Assembly: GCA_903858115.1 (NCBI GenBank) | Contig: CAIOHR010000380.1 | Span: 124,001 to 188,000, forward strand | Direction of reading: 5' to 3' | Source of the DNA: an uncultured Pirellula sp. | Lineage (GTDB): Bacteria > Planctomycetota > Planctomycetia > Pirellulales > Pirellulaceae | Length of the DNA: 64,000 nucleotides | Shown here: positions 52,235 through 60,523 of the stretch, piece by piece | Layout: every line of letters starts with the position of its first letter | Position numbering within the stretch: position 1 is the first letter of the stretch | Notes under the pieces: generated by a model | The model's database searches: none | What the model was told of the DNA's origin: nothing | Seen by the model: the letters and a program-made list of their open reading frames with translations, nothing else | Translations under genes and position numbers: made by a program

Positions 52235-55200
52235 ATGAAAAACCTCCAAGAGATCGCGCGCCGCGTGCGCCGTCCTGAAGAACAACTTCGTTTCCCTTGT
52301 GAACTCCTACAACAAGGGTACGAGCCAAATTATCTGGCAAACTATAGGCCGGATGAGCTTGCAAACTTCGATGAGCCTACACTATCCAAGTTAAAGCGAA
52401 TTCTGATGCAATTCGATGCTATCGAAAAGCATCGCGCGAAGATCTTGGCTTCGCTAGAGAAAGAGTCGCTCACCGGCGAAACCATCAAGGAAGTTGTCAA
52501 TCAAGCGAGTTCAATCGCTCAAATCGATACGACATTACGACACGCTCGTGCTCGCAAAAACGCGAAGAGCATCGCAGAAAAATGTCCTGCCGCCCAAGTG
52601 CTGGGACAAACGATTCTCACCATGCAGGGCGATACCCCGGCTGACATTCCTGCCTGGGTTTGCCAGGTCGCTGGTATCCCGGCCGACCAAGTGGACGATG
52701 TTCTCTTTCAAACAAAGACCTGGCTCACTCACATGCTCTGTGAGGATCTTCGATTGATGAGCGAGTTGCAGCAGTATGTTCTGCGACGAGCGACAGTCTC
52801 AGTCAAGGTCTTGCCCGAACCTCCCAAGGGTAGCGATGCAGAAAAGAGACTCGATGCAACGGAAGATTCTTCGGTAGTCCCTGTCGAGTCTTTGACTCCA
52901 GCGATTTCACCAAGCGATGCGACAACATCCGTTTCCACAACGGACAACTCTGAATCTTCCGGTGAATCGGTTGCATTGGATGCTTCCACGGAAAAAGTAG
53001 CGAGCAGTGAAGCATCGAATGGGGCGGACAATTCTGTCACGACCGAAACCAATCTAGAAATTGACGCAACCAAGGATGCGGAAGTCGCTCCGTTGATTGC
53101 AGAGTTCAATCAAGGTAAGAAAACTTCGAAGCCGATTAAGACGAAGAGCCTGTCGGAGAAACAGCTTTCACCACGACAAAGGCGTCGTCGATGGCTTAGA
53201 AGCATTCTGGAATCGTACGCGCGTCTGAAGAAACCAGTTGGCAACATAACACCGTATCAGATTTTAATGCTGGCACGAGGACTCCGTTCGCAAATCATTC
53301 AGCTCAATTTTGATTACGACAAGAAGCCGCTGATTCAGTTGTGCCGTGACGCTCTTTGCCCAGGGCGCCATCCATTGCATAGTTTCTTGATGGATGTTGC
53401 CGAGTCCGCCTTGACCAGCTTCTTGCTACCGCGTGCACACCAGGACGTTTTGGCGATCCTGGAAGAGTATGCAAATGAAGAGCTTACGGAAGCCGCCGTT
53501 TCACACCTGCATACTTCGTTGTTACAACGTCCTATCGTCGGCCATCGCATTTTGGTCATCGATTCGATCGGCCCCAAGATGGCGGCGGCTGCCATTGTTG
53601 ATGCCGATGGCAAGGTGATTTTTACTGGGGAAATTCCGTGCAATAGCAACCGAGCAGACATCGTTGCCCAAAACGTTGTCTTGCTGGGGCAATGGATCCA
53701 TGAACATCGCGTAACGCTGCTGTCCTTGTCCAATGGTCCCGCGCGTCGCTATTTAATTCAGCCTATCGCAGAACTGTTGAAGCAATCGAACGAAGGTTCC
53801 ATTTTCTGGACGATGGTCGATCGAGCCGGTGCCGATGGATATTGCAATTCTCGTATTTGCTTGGCAGAGCTACCGAACATTTCGCGACGTCACCGTGCCG
53901 CAGTTTGGCTGGCTCGTCGATTGCAGGATCCTTTGAAGCAAGTGCTTAAAGTCGATCCTTCTCGTCTTCGATTGGGCTCGTACCAAAGAGAGCTTCCACA
54001 AGCAGATCTTGAAATCGCACTCCGCGACGCTGTCTCCGCTGCTATCTCGACATCAGGGTTGGATGTTTTTCATTCGGAGCCCGAAGTTCTACAACGCGTT
54101 CCTGGCATGACACTGGCTGCAGCAAAGGCCGTTGTCGAAGGATGCAGGAGCGAGAAGATTTCGAATCGCGAAACATTGCTTGCTGTGCTCAAAGAACATC
54201 TGAGTGAAATGCAAGCGAGACAAGCGATCGGCTTTTTGCGTGTATACGGAAGCACACAACCATTAGACGCAACATCGATTCATCCCGATGACTATCGGCT
54301 AGCCGAACGTTTGATCGAGCATGCAAAACTACCGGTTCCACCCGCTTTGCCAGAAGGATGGAACAAACCGAACTTCAAAGCTCTCGCAGAAGTGAACGCT
54401 GCAGCAGAAGCAGCATTCGCAAAACAACAGTCCGAGTTTGGTGCATCGCTGGACGAAATGCATAGCGATGATGTGCATCCGGAAGAAGAACCATCGGAGT
54501 CCGTGCAAGATGCGTCGAATTCCATAGCCGCTTCAGACGAACAATCGGTATCCGTGACTGAAGAGACCTCCGCATCCCCTGCAGAGACTTTCGGTGTCGA
54601 AGGTGCCTCAGCCTCCGAAGACACCAAAACTACCGAGAACAGCATCGAGAGCGCCCCGTCAGACGGTACGCCGAACGCAGACGGTACTTCGAACGAGACT
54701 TCGGCCAACGCAGACATGGCTCCCTCCGAAGCAACTTCGTCGGAACCCGTTGCCGCTGTCAATCCACACATGCCTGTCATTCAAACGCAACCAAGCGTTC
54801 GCACTCCACTATCCATTGATGTGGAAAGGTTGGCCAGAAGCTGGCAAGTCGGGCGCGAAAAGATGAAGAGAGTCGCAAACTGCTTGCAGTTCCCGTTTGC
54901 TGACGAACGCGAATTTCAATTCCCAATTCCATTGGTAGGAAAGTTTCCGCGGCTGGATACGATCCGTCCTGGTGATATGGTTCAAGCGTTGGTGGTCGGT
55001 GTTACCGACTTTGGGGTGTTTGCAGATTTAGGTCCGGATTGCGGTGGATTGATTCATATCAGCCGACTCACCACGGACTACGTGGAGGATCCGCACCAAT
55101 ATGTTCAAATGGGCGACCTGTTGACGGTTTGGGTGCTGCATGTGGACGAGAAGAAAAAACGCGTCGCATTGACAGCCATTCCCCCTGGAACTCCAACACG

Positions 55201-55813
55201 TCGCGACATGCAATCTTCTGATCAGGGAGAACAACGAAGCGATCGTCGAGGTGGAGGCGAACGACGTCCTGAAAACAGAAACGAAAATCGTAACGATGGA
55301 CGTTCCGACAACCGCGCTCGACCAGCGAGAACAGATTCAGGAGCACCTTCTCAGAATCGCTCTTCGGGTGATCGACCAAGCGGTGGCGATCGAGCCGATA
55401 ACCGCGGGCCGTCCAAGTTTGCTGGAAATCAAGGTGGAAGACCCTCAAGCGGCGGACGAAATGATCGCGGACGCAACGACCGAGGCAGGAATGATCGTGG
55501 TCGAGGGCGTGACGAGGATCGCGACTCCGGTTCGAGAAGACCGACACGCGTCGAGCCTCCAAAGCCAGTCACTCCACTCACCGAAGGCATGCAGCAAGGA
55601 AAAGAACCATTGCGTTCATTCTCCGATCTTATGCAGTTCATGAAGAAGAAACCGGAAACAGAAATCATTCCTGAAGGGAACTCTTCAAACAGCGGAGCAA
55701 CCGGCGAAGAAGTTCGAGTGGAATCTCCACGGGCAGATAAACCATCTCCCGAGCGAAATGATTCCCCTATCGAATCCGAACCAAACAACACTCATAACGG
55801 GCCGTCAGCTTAA
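52235..55813 (+). CDS. tex: Tex family RNA-binding transcription accessory protein, enlarged
   Basis: An 1192-residue protein from ATG 52235; the usual Tex is about 720-780. The Tex N-terminal helical domain comes first. The YqgF-like RNase H fold lies near residue 440 (VIDSIGPKMAAAAIVDADGK). The helix-hairpin-helix region is at about 610-660 (QRVPGMTLAAAKAVVEGC), and an S1 RNA-binding domain at about 910-985 (GDMVQALVVGVTDFGVFADL, GGLIHISRL). Two acidic Ser/Thr/Glu-rich insertions are present (about 190-300 and 730-840). A basic Arg/Asn/Gly/Asp-rich tail follows (about 995-1110, with NDRGRNDRGRNDRGRG-type repeats). Tex proteins bind nucleic acids and influence transcription. The YqgF-like active site appears altered (VIDSIGP). 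Confidence 0.88.
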   Translation: MKNLQEIARRVRRPEEQLRFPCELLQQGYEPNYLANYRPDELANFDEPTLSKLKRILMQFDAIEKHRAKILASLEKESLTGETIKEVVNQASSIAQIDTTLRHARARKNAKSIAEKCPAAQVLGQTILTMQGDTPADIPAWVCQVAGIPADQVDDVLFQTKTWLTHMLCEDLRLMSELQQYVLRRATVSVKVLPEPPKGSDAEKRLDATEDSSVVPVESLTPAISPSDATTSVSTTDNSESSGESVALDASTEKVASSEASNGADNSVTTETNLEIDATKDAEVAPLIAEFNQGKKTSKPIKTKSLSEKQLSPRQRRRRWLRSILESYARLKKPVGNITPYQILMLARGLRSQIIQLNFDYDKKPLIQLCRDALCPGRHPLHSFLMDVAESALTSFLLPRAHQDVLAILEEYANEELTEAAVSHLHTSLLQRPIVGHRILVIDSIGPKMAAAAIVDADGKVIFTGEIPCNSNRADIVAQNVVLLGQWIHEHRVTLLSLSNGPARRYLIQPIAELLKQSNEGSIFWTMVDRAGADGYCNSRICLAELPNISRRHRAAVWLARRLQDPLKQVLKVDPSRLRLGSYQRELPQADLEIALRDAVSAAISTSGLDVFHSEPEVLQRVPGMTLAAAKAVVEGCRSEKISNRETLLAVLKEHLSEMQARQAIGFLRVYGSTQPLDATSIHPDDYRLAERLIEHAKLPVPPALPEGWNKPNFKALAEVNAAAEAAFAKQQSEFGASLDEMHSDDVHPEEEPSESVQDASNSIAASDEQSVSVTEETSASPAETFGVEGASASEDTKTTENSIESAPSDGTPNADGTSNETSANADMAPSEATSSEPVAAVNPHMPVIQTQPSVRTPLSIDVERLARSWQVGREKMKRVANCLQFPFADEREFQFPIPLVGKFPRLDTIRPGDMVQALVVGVTDFGVFADLGPDCGGLIHISRLTTDYVEDPHQYVQMGDLLTVWVLHVDEKKKRVALTAIPPGTPTRRDMQSSDQGEQRSDRRGGGERRPENRNENRNDGRSDNRARPARTDSGAPSQNRSSGDRPSGGDRADNRGPSKFAGNQGGRPSSGGRNDRGRNDRGRNDRGRGRDEDRDSGSRRPTRVEPPKPVTPLTEGMQQGKEPLRSFSDLMQFMKKKPETEIIPEGNSSNSGATGEEVRVESPRADKPSPERNDSPIESEPNNTHNGPSA

Positions 55814-55825
55814 GCATCGGAAGCA

Positions 55826-56311
55826 ATGAGCAGTTTTGAAGATCGCCTCAAACAGGCCGCCGCACGGGGCGCAAACAAGCAAAACCAAAACCTTACGGAT
55901 GCTGAGCGAAAGAAAGCAGAAGCAGAGGAGCTAAAGAGCTTGCACAGCAAGTACCGTTTGGTTCTATCGGAAAGAATTGAGATCGTCGTCAAGAAAGTTG
56001 TCGATCTCTTTCCTGGCTTTCGATATCAAACGGTCTTCGGAGATGCAGGTTGGGGTGGGGCGTGTATGCGCGACGATTTGGTTCTCCAACGTGGAGTTCG
56101 CGAAAATCGATACAGCCGATTTGAAATGGCCGTTCGACCGGTCAACGAGTACTTCGTCTTGGATCTACAAGCGAAAGGGACGATTGCAAATCGAGAGCTC
56201 CTCACGCGGAACTTTTATCAACCGCTAGCAGAGGTCGATCTCGATAAATTCAAAGAGTTAGTAGAACAATGGGCTCTCGTCTTTGCAGAACTCTATACCG
56301 CGAATCGTTAA
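55826..56311 (+). CDS. Conserved hypothetical protein downstream of tex
   Basis: A 161-residue protein starting 13 bp after the tex stop. The N-terminal 45 residues are a charged helix (MSSFEDRLKQAAARGANKQN, LTDAERKKAEAEEL). The rest is a compact alpha/beta domain (VLSERIEIVVKKVVDLFPGF, RYSRFEMAVRPVNEYFVLDL). No signal peptide or membrane helix was found. I recognise the general planctomycete look of this protein but no function. Its tight spacing suggests cotranscription with tex. Confidence 0.75.
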   Translation: MSSFEDRLKQAAARGANKQNQNLTDAERKKAEAEELKSLHSKYRLVLSERIEIVVKKVVDLFPGFRYQTVFGDAGWGGACMRDDLVLQRGVRENRYSRFEMAVRPVNEYFVLDLQAKGTIANRELLTRNFYQPLAEVDLDKFKELVEQWALVFAELYTANR

Positions 56312-56357
56312 ATAGGGAAAAGTTCAACCTCGAGCACTGCCCAGATAAGATCTTTGG

Positions 56358-56424
56358 GTAGCGAAACTCGTCAAGAGTTTCGGTTTGTCCGGAAATCGCC
56401 GAAAGTCTTGACGACTTTCGCTAC
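56358..56424. repeat. Nested palindromic repeat (REP-like)
   Basis: Two 26 bp arms, GTAGCGAAACTCGTCAAGAG-TTTCGG at 56358-56383 and its inverted partner at 56399-56424, match at 24 of 26 positions around a 15 bp spacer. Each arm is itself a hairpin (CGAAACTC-gtcaa-GAGTTTCG), so the unit can fold as one long stem or as a two-hairpin cloverleaf. The same GCGAAAGTC...GACTTTCGC pattern occurs, from memory, in planctomycete intergenic regions, and a shorter relative lies at 34733-34752. Confidence 0.8.
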
Positions 56425-56589
56425 GTTCTAAAAACCATTATCCGACTACGAAGATTTGAAGAAGCTAGCTCCAAAAGGGAATGCGAAACGGTTGATTATT
56501 GGAGGCTCGGTGGTTTGACACTCATGGTCTGCCACCTAAAATAATGGTGCATTTCGCGACCGATCGGCTTCCCACCTTGGAAAATTGAA

Positions 56590-56727
56590 ATGTTTCGATA
56601 TCTACCATCCATTGGCACCACGGAGCTGTTGATCATTCTGATAGTTGCGTTGTTGCTGCTTGGAAGCAACAAGCTCCCGCCCTTGATGCGAAAACTAGGG
56701 GAGCGAGCGGAGCGCTTTCGGAAGTGA
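56590..56727 (+). CDS. TatA/B-like mini-protein (45 residues)
   Basis: A small gene from ATG 56590 to TGA 56727. The product begins MFRYLPSIGTTELLIILIVA and has the TatA layout: a short extracytoplasmic N-terminus, Gly9 and Glu12 before a hydrophobic helix (13-24), the hinge LLGSNKLPPL and the start of an amphipathic basic helix (MRKLGERAERFRK). TatA is normally 60-90 residues with an acidic tail; here the protein stops after the amphipathic helix. No earlier ATG exists in frame after the stop at 56542-56544. Its 3' end overlaps the convergent FG-GAP gene by 33 bp. Other Tat genes are not in the window, though several Tat-signal proteins are. Confidence 0.65.
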   Translation: MFRYLPSIGTTELLIILIVALLLLGSNKLPPLMRKLGERAERFRK

Positions 56728-58680
56728 CGGATTTCTCAAATAGTAAAGCCTTCCATCCTCCGCGCCACCTAGGAAATCCGGGATGCCGTTTCCGTCGAAA
56801 TCTACCACCGTTGGACTGACATCGTGACCCTCAATGTTCTTTTGAGCCAACGTGCCAGCGTTCTTGAGGATCCAGTTTCCGTCCTTCGTATCGACTTGTT
56901 TGAAGAAGTCAGCGTTGGCGGAGTTAAGGAGCAGATCCAGTTTGCCATCTCGGTCCCAATCGACGAAACATAATTTGCGTCGACCGCTTTTGCCCGCTGC
57001 GCCCGAGTTCAATTGCAATGGGCGATTCGATTCGTCCAAGAAGGCTCGTCTCGGATGTTTGACGATTGAATGATCTCCGATCTTGGCGCGCTCAAAGAAC
57101 GCGAGATACCCTTCGGAATCCAACATGCTCAAATCCAGCAAGCCATCTCCATTGAAGTCATAAACGTAGGGTGTTGTTCGCCACTGAGTTAGCAGTTCCT
57201 TACCCTGAGGGCGTTCCCAGCCCCAAGCCAATCGTGGTGATTCGCCATTCCACTCGACATTGATAGGTTGAGGTTGTGCAAGCTTCGGTGCGGTTCGTGT
57301 TCCAATGTTTTTGAGCCACACAACTCGTCCCAAGATGGAATTGAGAACGATATCTGGCAAGCCATCGTGATCCCAGTCTGCAACACAAAGCGTTGTGTAT
57401 CCCCACTTGGCTTCCGCAGGCCCTTGGATGCTACCGTTCGGTCCAGCCATGATGCGGAATACTTCTCCATCCACCTTGAGTCGTTCAGGTCTGTTCCACT
57501 TGGGTGCCTCGACTCCGGGGCCACTTAAATTTTCAAAGTACTCTATGTAGCCTGCTGTATTCCCTGACAGCAAGTCCATGTCACCGTCACCGTCCCAATC
57601 GATTCCAAACGGTGTTGCAAGTGCCCCGCACTTGAGAGTATCCGCATGCTGTTGGAAGTATTTTGGTTTCGCGAAAACAGGCATCTTCGAATCCTTTGTC
57701 GATCGAAATCCCGTGTTCTCCACGAAGGCTACACGGCCGTCTTCATCGCCGACGATCAAATCGAAGTCACCGTCTTTATCCCAATCAAATGCGACGGGAA
57801 CGATCATTTCGAGATCCATCGCGAGTTCGCTGCCATCCATGGATAACAAACGACTCCCAGGTGCATAGCGTGGTTTCGAACGTGTCCCCACATTTTCAAA
57901 GTACGTAAATTTGTCTAGGAATTCTCCGCAGATCAAATCGAGATCACCATCGCCGTCAAAGTCTTCAAAGTTCGGAGATGGACAACCAAAGACTTCGAGT
58001 CGCGATTCTCCCGCTTGCACGAATTCTGGCGTGGCATACTTGGGCTTTTGTGTTGTGCCTTCGTTGCGGAGAAGGTAGATCCAACCATGAAGCGGACCAT
58101 TGCCCCACTGACCATTCGCATCCCATGCGTCGTCCCATCCGTAATAACTCCAGTCTTCGACAGCGACAACCAGATCCAGCGCTTGATCGCCGTCGTAATC
58201 CACGTATCGCCATTGGTTGTGCCGAACCTTGGGCCCCTTGGGCTGTTTCCCAAGCGGCTTGTGAAAATTCGGATCGACAGGCAGAGCGATCTTTTCGTCG
58301 ATCCCTTTCGTTTCAAAGTTCGTGTACTCCATGCCGGGTGAAAGCGTTCGCATTTTGCCATCGATGTAACTCGGCATGACATACTTTTGCGTTTTGCTCA
58401 GTAGACGTGCGGGCTTAAAGACCGGCATCGCGTTTTGTCGAGTGTCTCCCGTGACGTTTTCAAAGTACCACACTCCGTTGGATGGCTTGTCTGGGCACGA
58501 GACGATCAAATCAAAATCGCCATCGTGATCGACATCGGTTGGTAAAGGCCAAGCCCAAAGACCAACCCCCAGATCGACTACTAGACCTGGATGGTTGTAA
58601 CGCAGAGGCTCTAGCCCATCGGCTCCCAGGGCATGATCGACCGTCAGAATAGCCAACAAGGAAAAAGCTAGAAATCGCAT
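56695..58680 (-). CDS. Secreted FG-GAP/VCBS repeat protein
   Basis: A 661-residue protein with a signal peptide (1-19, MRFLAFSLLAILTVDHALGA). It contains at least eight FG-GAP-type repeats, each with a Dx(D/N)xDGxxD calcium-binding loop, for example DVDHDGDFDLIV, DFDGDGDLDLIC, DWDKDGDFDLIVGDEDG, DWDGDGDMDLLSG, DWDHDGLPDIVL, DFNGDGLLDLS, DWDRDGKLDLLLN and DFDGNGIPDFLGG. Such repeats form a beta-propeller like that of integrin alpha chains. In planctomycetes these proteins are abundant and extracellular, and may bind polysaccharide or other surfaces. It overlaps the TatA-like gene by 33 bp tail to tail. Confidence 0.92.
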   Translation of the reverse strand: MRFLAFSLLAILTVDHALGADGLEPLRYNHPGLVVDLGVGLWAWPLPTDVDHDGDFDLIVSCPDKPSNGVWYFENVTGDTRQNAMPVFKPARLLSKTQKYVMPSYIDGKMRTLSPGMEYTNFETKGIDEKIALPVDPNFHKPLGKQPKGPKVRHNQWRYVDYDGDQALDLVVAVEDWSYYGWDDAWDANGQWGNGPLHGWIYLLRNEGTTQKPKYATPEFVQAGESRLEVFGCPSPNFEDFDGDGDLDLICGEFLDKFTYFENVGTRSKPRYAPGSRLLSMDGSELAMDLEMIVPVAFDWDKDGDFDLIVGDEDGRVAFVENTGFRSTKDSKMPVFAKPKYFQQHADTLKCGALATPFGIDWDGDGDMDLLSGNTAGYIEYFENLSGPGVEAPKWNRPERLKVDGEVFRIMAGPNGSIQGPAEAKWGYTTLCVADWDHDGLPDIVLNSILGRVVWLKNIGTRTAPKLAQPQPINVEWNGESPRLAWGWERPQGKELLTQWRTTPYVYDFNGDGLLDLSMLDSEGYLAFFERAKIGDHSIVKHPRRAFLDESNRPLQLNSGAAGKSGRRKLCFVDWDRDGKLDLLLNSANADFFKQVDTKDGNWILKNAGTLAQKNIEGHDVSPTVVDFDGNGIPDFLGGAEDGRLYYLRNPSLPKALRSLP

Positions 58681-58919
58681 CGTTTTCGTAATCCAATGTC
58701 ATGCGAGGAAAGGTTCCGACGTTCACCGTAGCGGACGTGCCGCCCGCGTCGAATCTCATGAGTATTCTAAGGAGAGTATACTGTCGAATGTTCTCGTCCC
58801 GGGTGGCACATGATATTTTGTTGCCAATGTGTCGTGCGCATTGGTCATTGAAAGCTATTTGAAAAATGCGATACTCCGAGTCTCGATGAGACGACTTTCA
58901 GAATGGCAAGAGTACAACT

Positions 58920-60515
58920 ATGGCTTCCCCTGTTTTCCTCGGTTTAGATTTCGGAACAGAGTCGGTCCGCGCTTTGCTGGTTGACGCGAAAGGAAATGAA
59001 ATAGGTTTGGCAACCAATCCATTTCCACATGGTCAGATCATTGATCATTTGCCCGGATCGAAACAACCTTTGCCACCATTATCCGCTATCCAAAACCCTA
59101 GCGACTGGCTATCGTCGGCTGCCAAAGCCACGCGTGCAGCATTGCGAAAGGCCAATATCGAGGGGGATGCCGTGGTAGGAATCGGAGTCGATTTCACCAG
59201 TTGTACGATGTTGCCAACCAAGTCGGACGGCACCCCACTATGCTTGCTCGACGAGTTCGCATCCGACCCATTCGCTTGGCCAAAGTTATGGAAGCACCAC
59301 GGCGCGCAGAAGCAAACCGATCGCATCAATGAAGTCGCACGCGCGCGGCGAGAGCCCTTGATGGATCGTTATGGTGGGGTGATCGGTCTCGAGTGGTTCT
59401 TTCCGAAAGTCTTAGAGACGTTAGAAAAATCACCCAAAGTCTATCGGGCAACCGATGTTTGGCTGGAAGCAGGCGATTGGTTTGTTTGGCAGTTGGTGGG
59501 TGGCACTGCTTCGAACCTAGCGAGATCGACATGCCAAGCTGGCTATAAAGGGATGTGGAGCGCCACGGATGGATTTCCCAATCCTGCCTTTCTGAAGGCC
59601 ATTCATCCACAGTTAGAAAATGTCGTCACTACCAAGATGCCTGGTCGACTGGTCCCACCTGGCGTCGCTGCGGGTGGATTGACAAAGGAGATGGCGAAGA
59701 AGTTTGGACTAAGAGAAGACACGCCGGTCAGCGCTGCCATCATCGATGCGCATGCCGGCGTACCTGGCGCGGGAGCAGCGACGCCTGGCACGTTGGTTAT
59801 GGTCATGGGCACCAGCTCGTGCCACATGCTCAACAGCGACGTTGAACGCAACATCCCGGGAGTTGCAGGGGTGGTCAAGGATGGGATCCTCCCTGGCTTC
59901 TACGGTTATGAGACTGGCCAAGCGGCTGTTGGCGATGCCTTCGATTGGCTCAAAAAGTTGACAGGGCATAAGGACTTTTTGGAATTAGGCCGCGATGCCG
60001 CCGATCTGCCGCCCGGTTCAAATGGAGTCCTCTGTGTCGATTGGCTGAATGGTTGTCGAACACCCTTGATGAGTGGCGAGTTGAAAGGGGCATTCGCAGG
60101 GCTCGGATTGCAACATCGGCCTGCACATCTCTATCGTTCGTTGCTCGAAGGATCTGCTTTTGGTCTAAAGTGGATTGTCGAATTGCTTCGCGAAGGTGGT
60201 GTCGAAGTACGAAAGTTTATCGCAACCGGCGGTCTACCTCACCACAATCCACTCGTTGTCCAAGTCTACGCGGACGTGTTAGGGGAAACGATCCTCGTGC
60301 ATCCCAGCAAACAAGGCCCTGCACTGGGGGCCGCTATTCTCGGTAGTTTAGCCGCAGGAGCTTTTCCTTCACCTAATGCGGCCATTCGTGCCATGGCCAT
60401 GAAGACCGAGAATATCGCTTCCTACAAACCCATCAAATCCAATCGCAAAGTTTATGATTCGCTCTACCTAGAGTATCGTCGCTTAGGCGAATTCCTTTCC
60501 TCCAAAGACAAGTAA
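58920..60515 (+). CDS. araB: Ribulokinase (FGGY family)
   Basis: A 531-residue FGGY kinase. The N-terminal ATPase fold begins LGLDFGTESVRALLVDAKGN (phosphate 1 motif), with GIGVDFTSCTMLP carrying the catalytic-site Asp region. C-terminal blocks VMVMGTSSCHMLNSD (phosphate 2), GSNGVLCVDWLNGCRTPLM, FGLKWIVELLREGGVEVRKF and KQGPALGAAILG (adenosine site) are typical of ribulokinase. It phosphorylates L-ribulose or a related ketopentose. It is 8 bp upstream of a sugar isomerase gene, the expected partner that makes its ketose substrate. The substrate is inferred from family and context. Confidence 0.92.
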   Translation: MASPVFLGLDFGTESVRALLVDAKGNEIGLATNPFPHGQIIDHLPGSKQPLPPLSAIQNPSDWLSSAAKATRAALRKANIEGDAVVGIGVDFTSCTMLPTKSDGTPLCLLDEFASDPFAWPKLWKHHGAQKQTDRINEVARARREPLMDRYGGVIGLEWFFPKVLETLEKSPKVYRATDVWLEAGDWFVWQLVGGTASNLARSTCQAGYKGMWSATDGFPNPAFLKAIHPQLENVVTTKMPGRLVPPGVAAGGLTKEMAKKFGLREDTPVSAAIIDAHAGVPGAGAATPGTLVMVMGTSSCHMLNSDVERNIPGVAGVVKDGILPGFYGYETGQAAVGDAFDWLKKLTGHKDFLELGRDAADLPPGSNGVLCVDWLNGCRTPLMSGELKGAFAGLGLQHRPAHLYRSLLEGSAFGLKWIVELLREGGVEVRKFIATGGLPHHNPLVVQVYADVLGETILVHPSKQGPALGAAILGSLAAGAFPSPNAAIRAMAMKTENIASYKPIKSNRKVYDSLYLEYRRLGEFLSSKDK

Positions 60516-60523
60516 AGAAGAAC

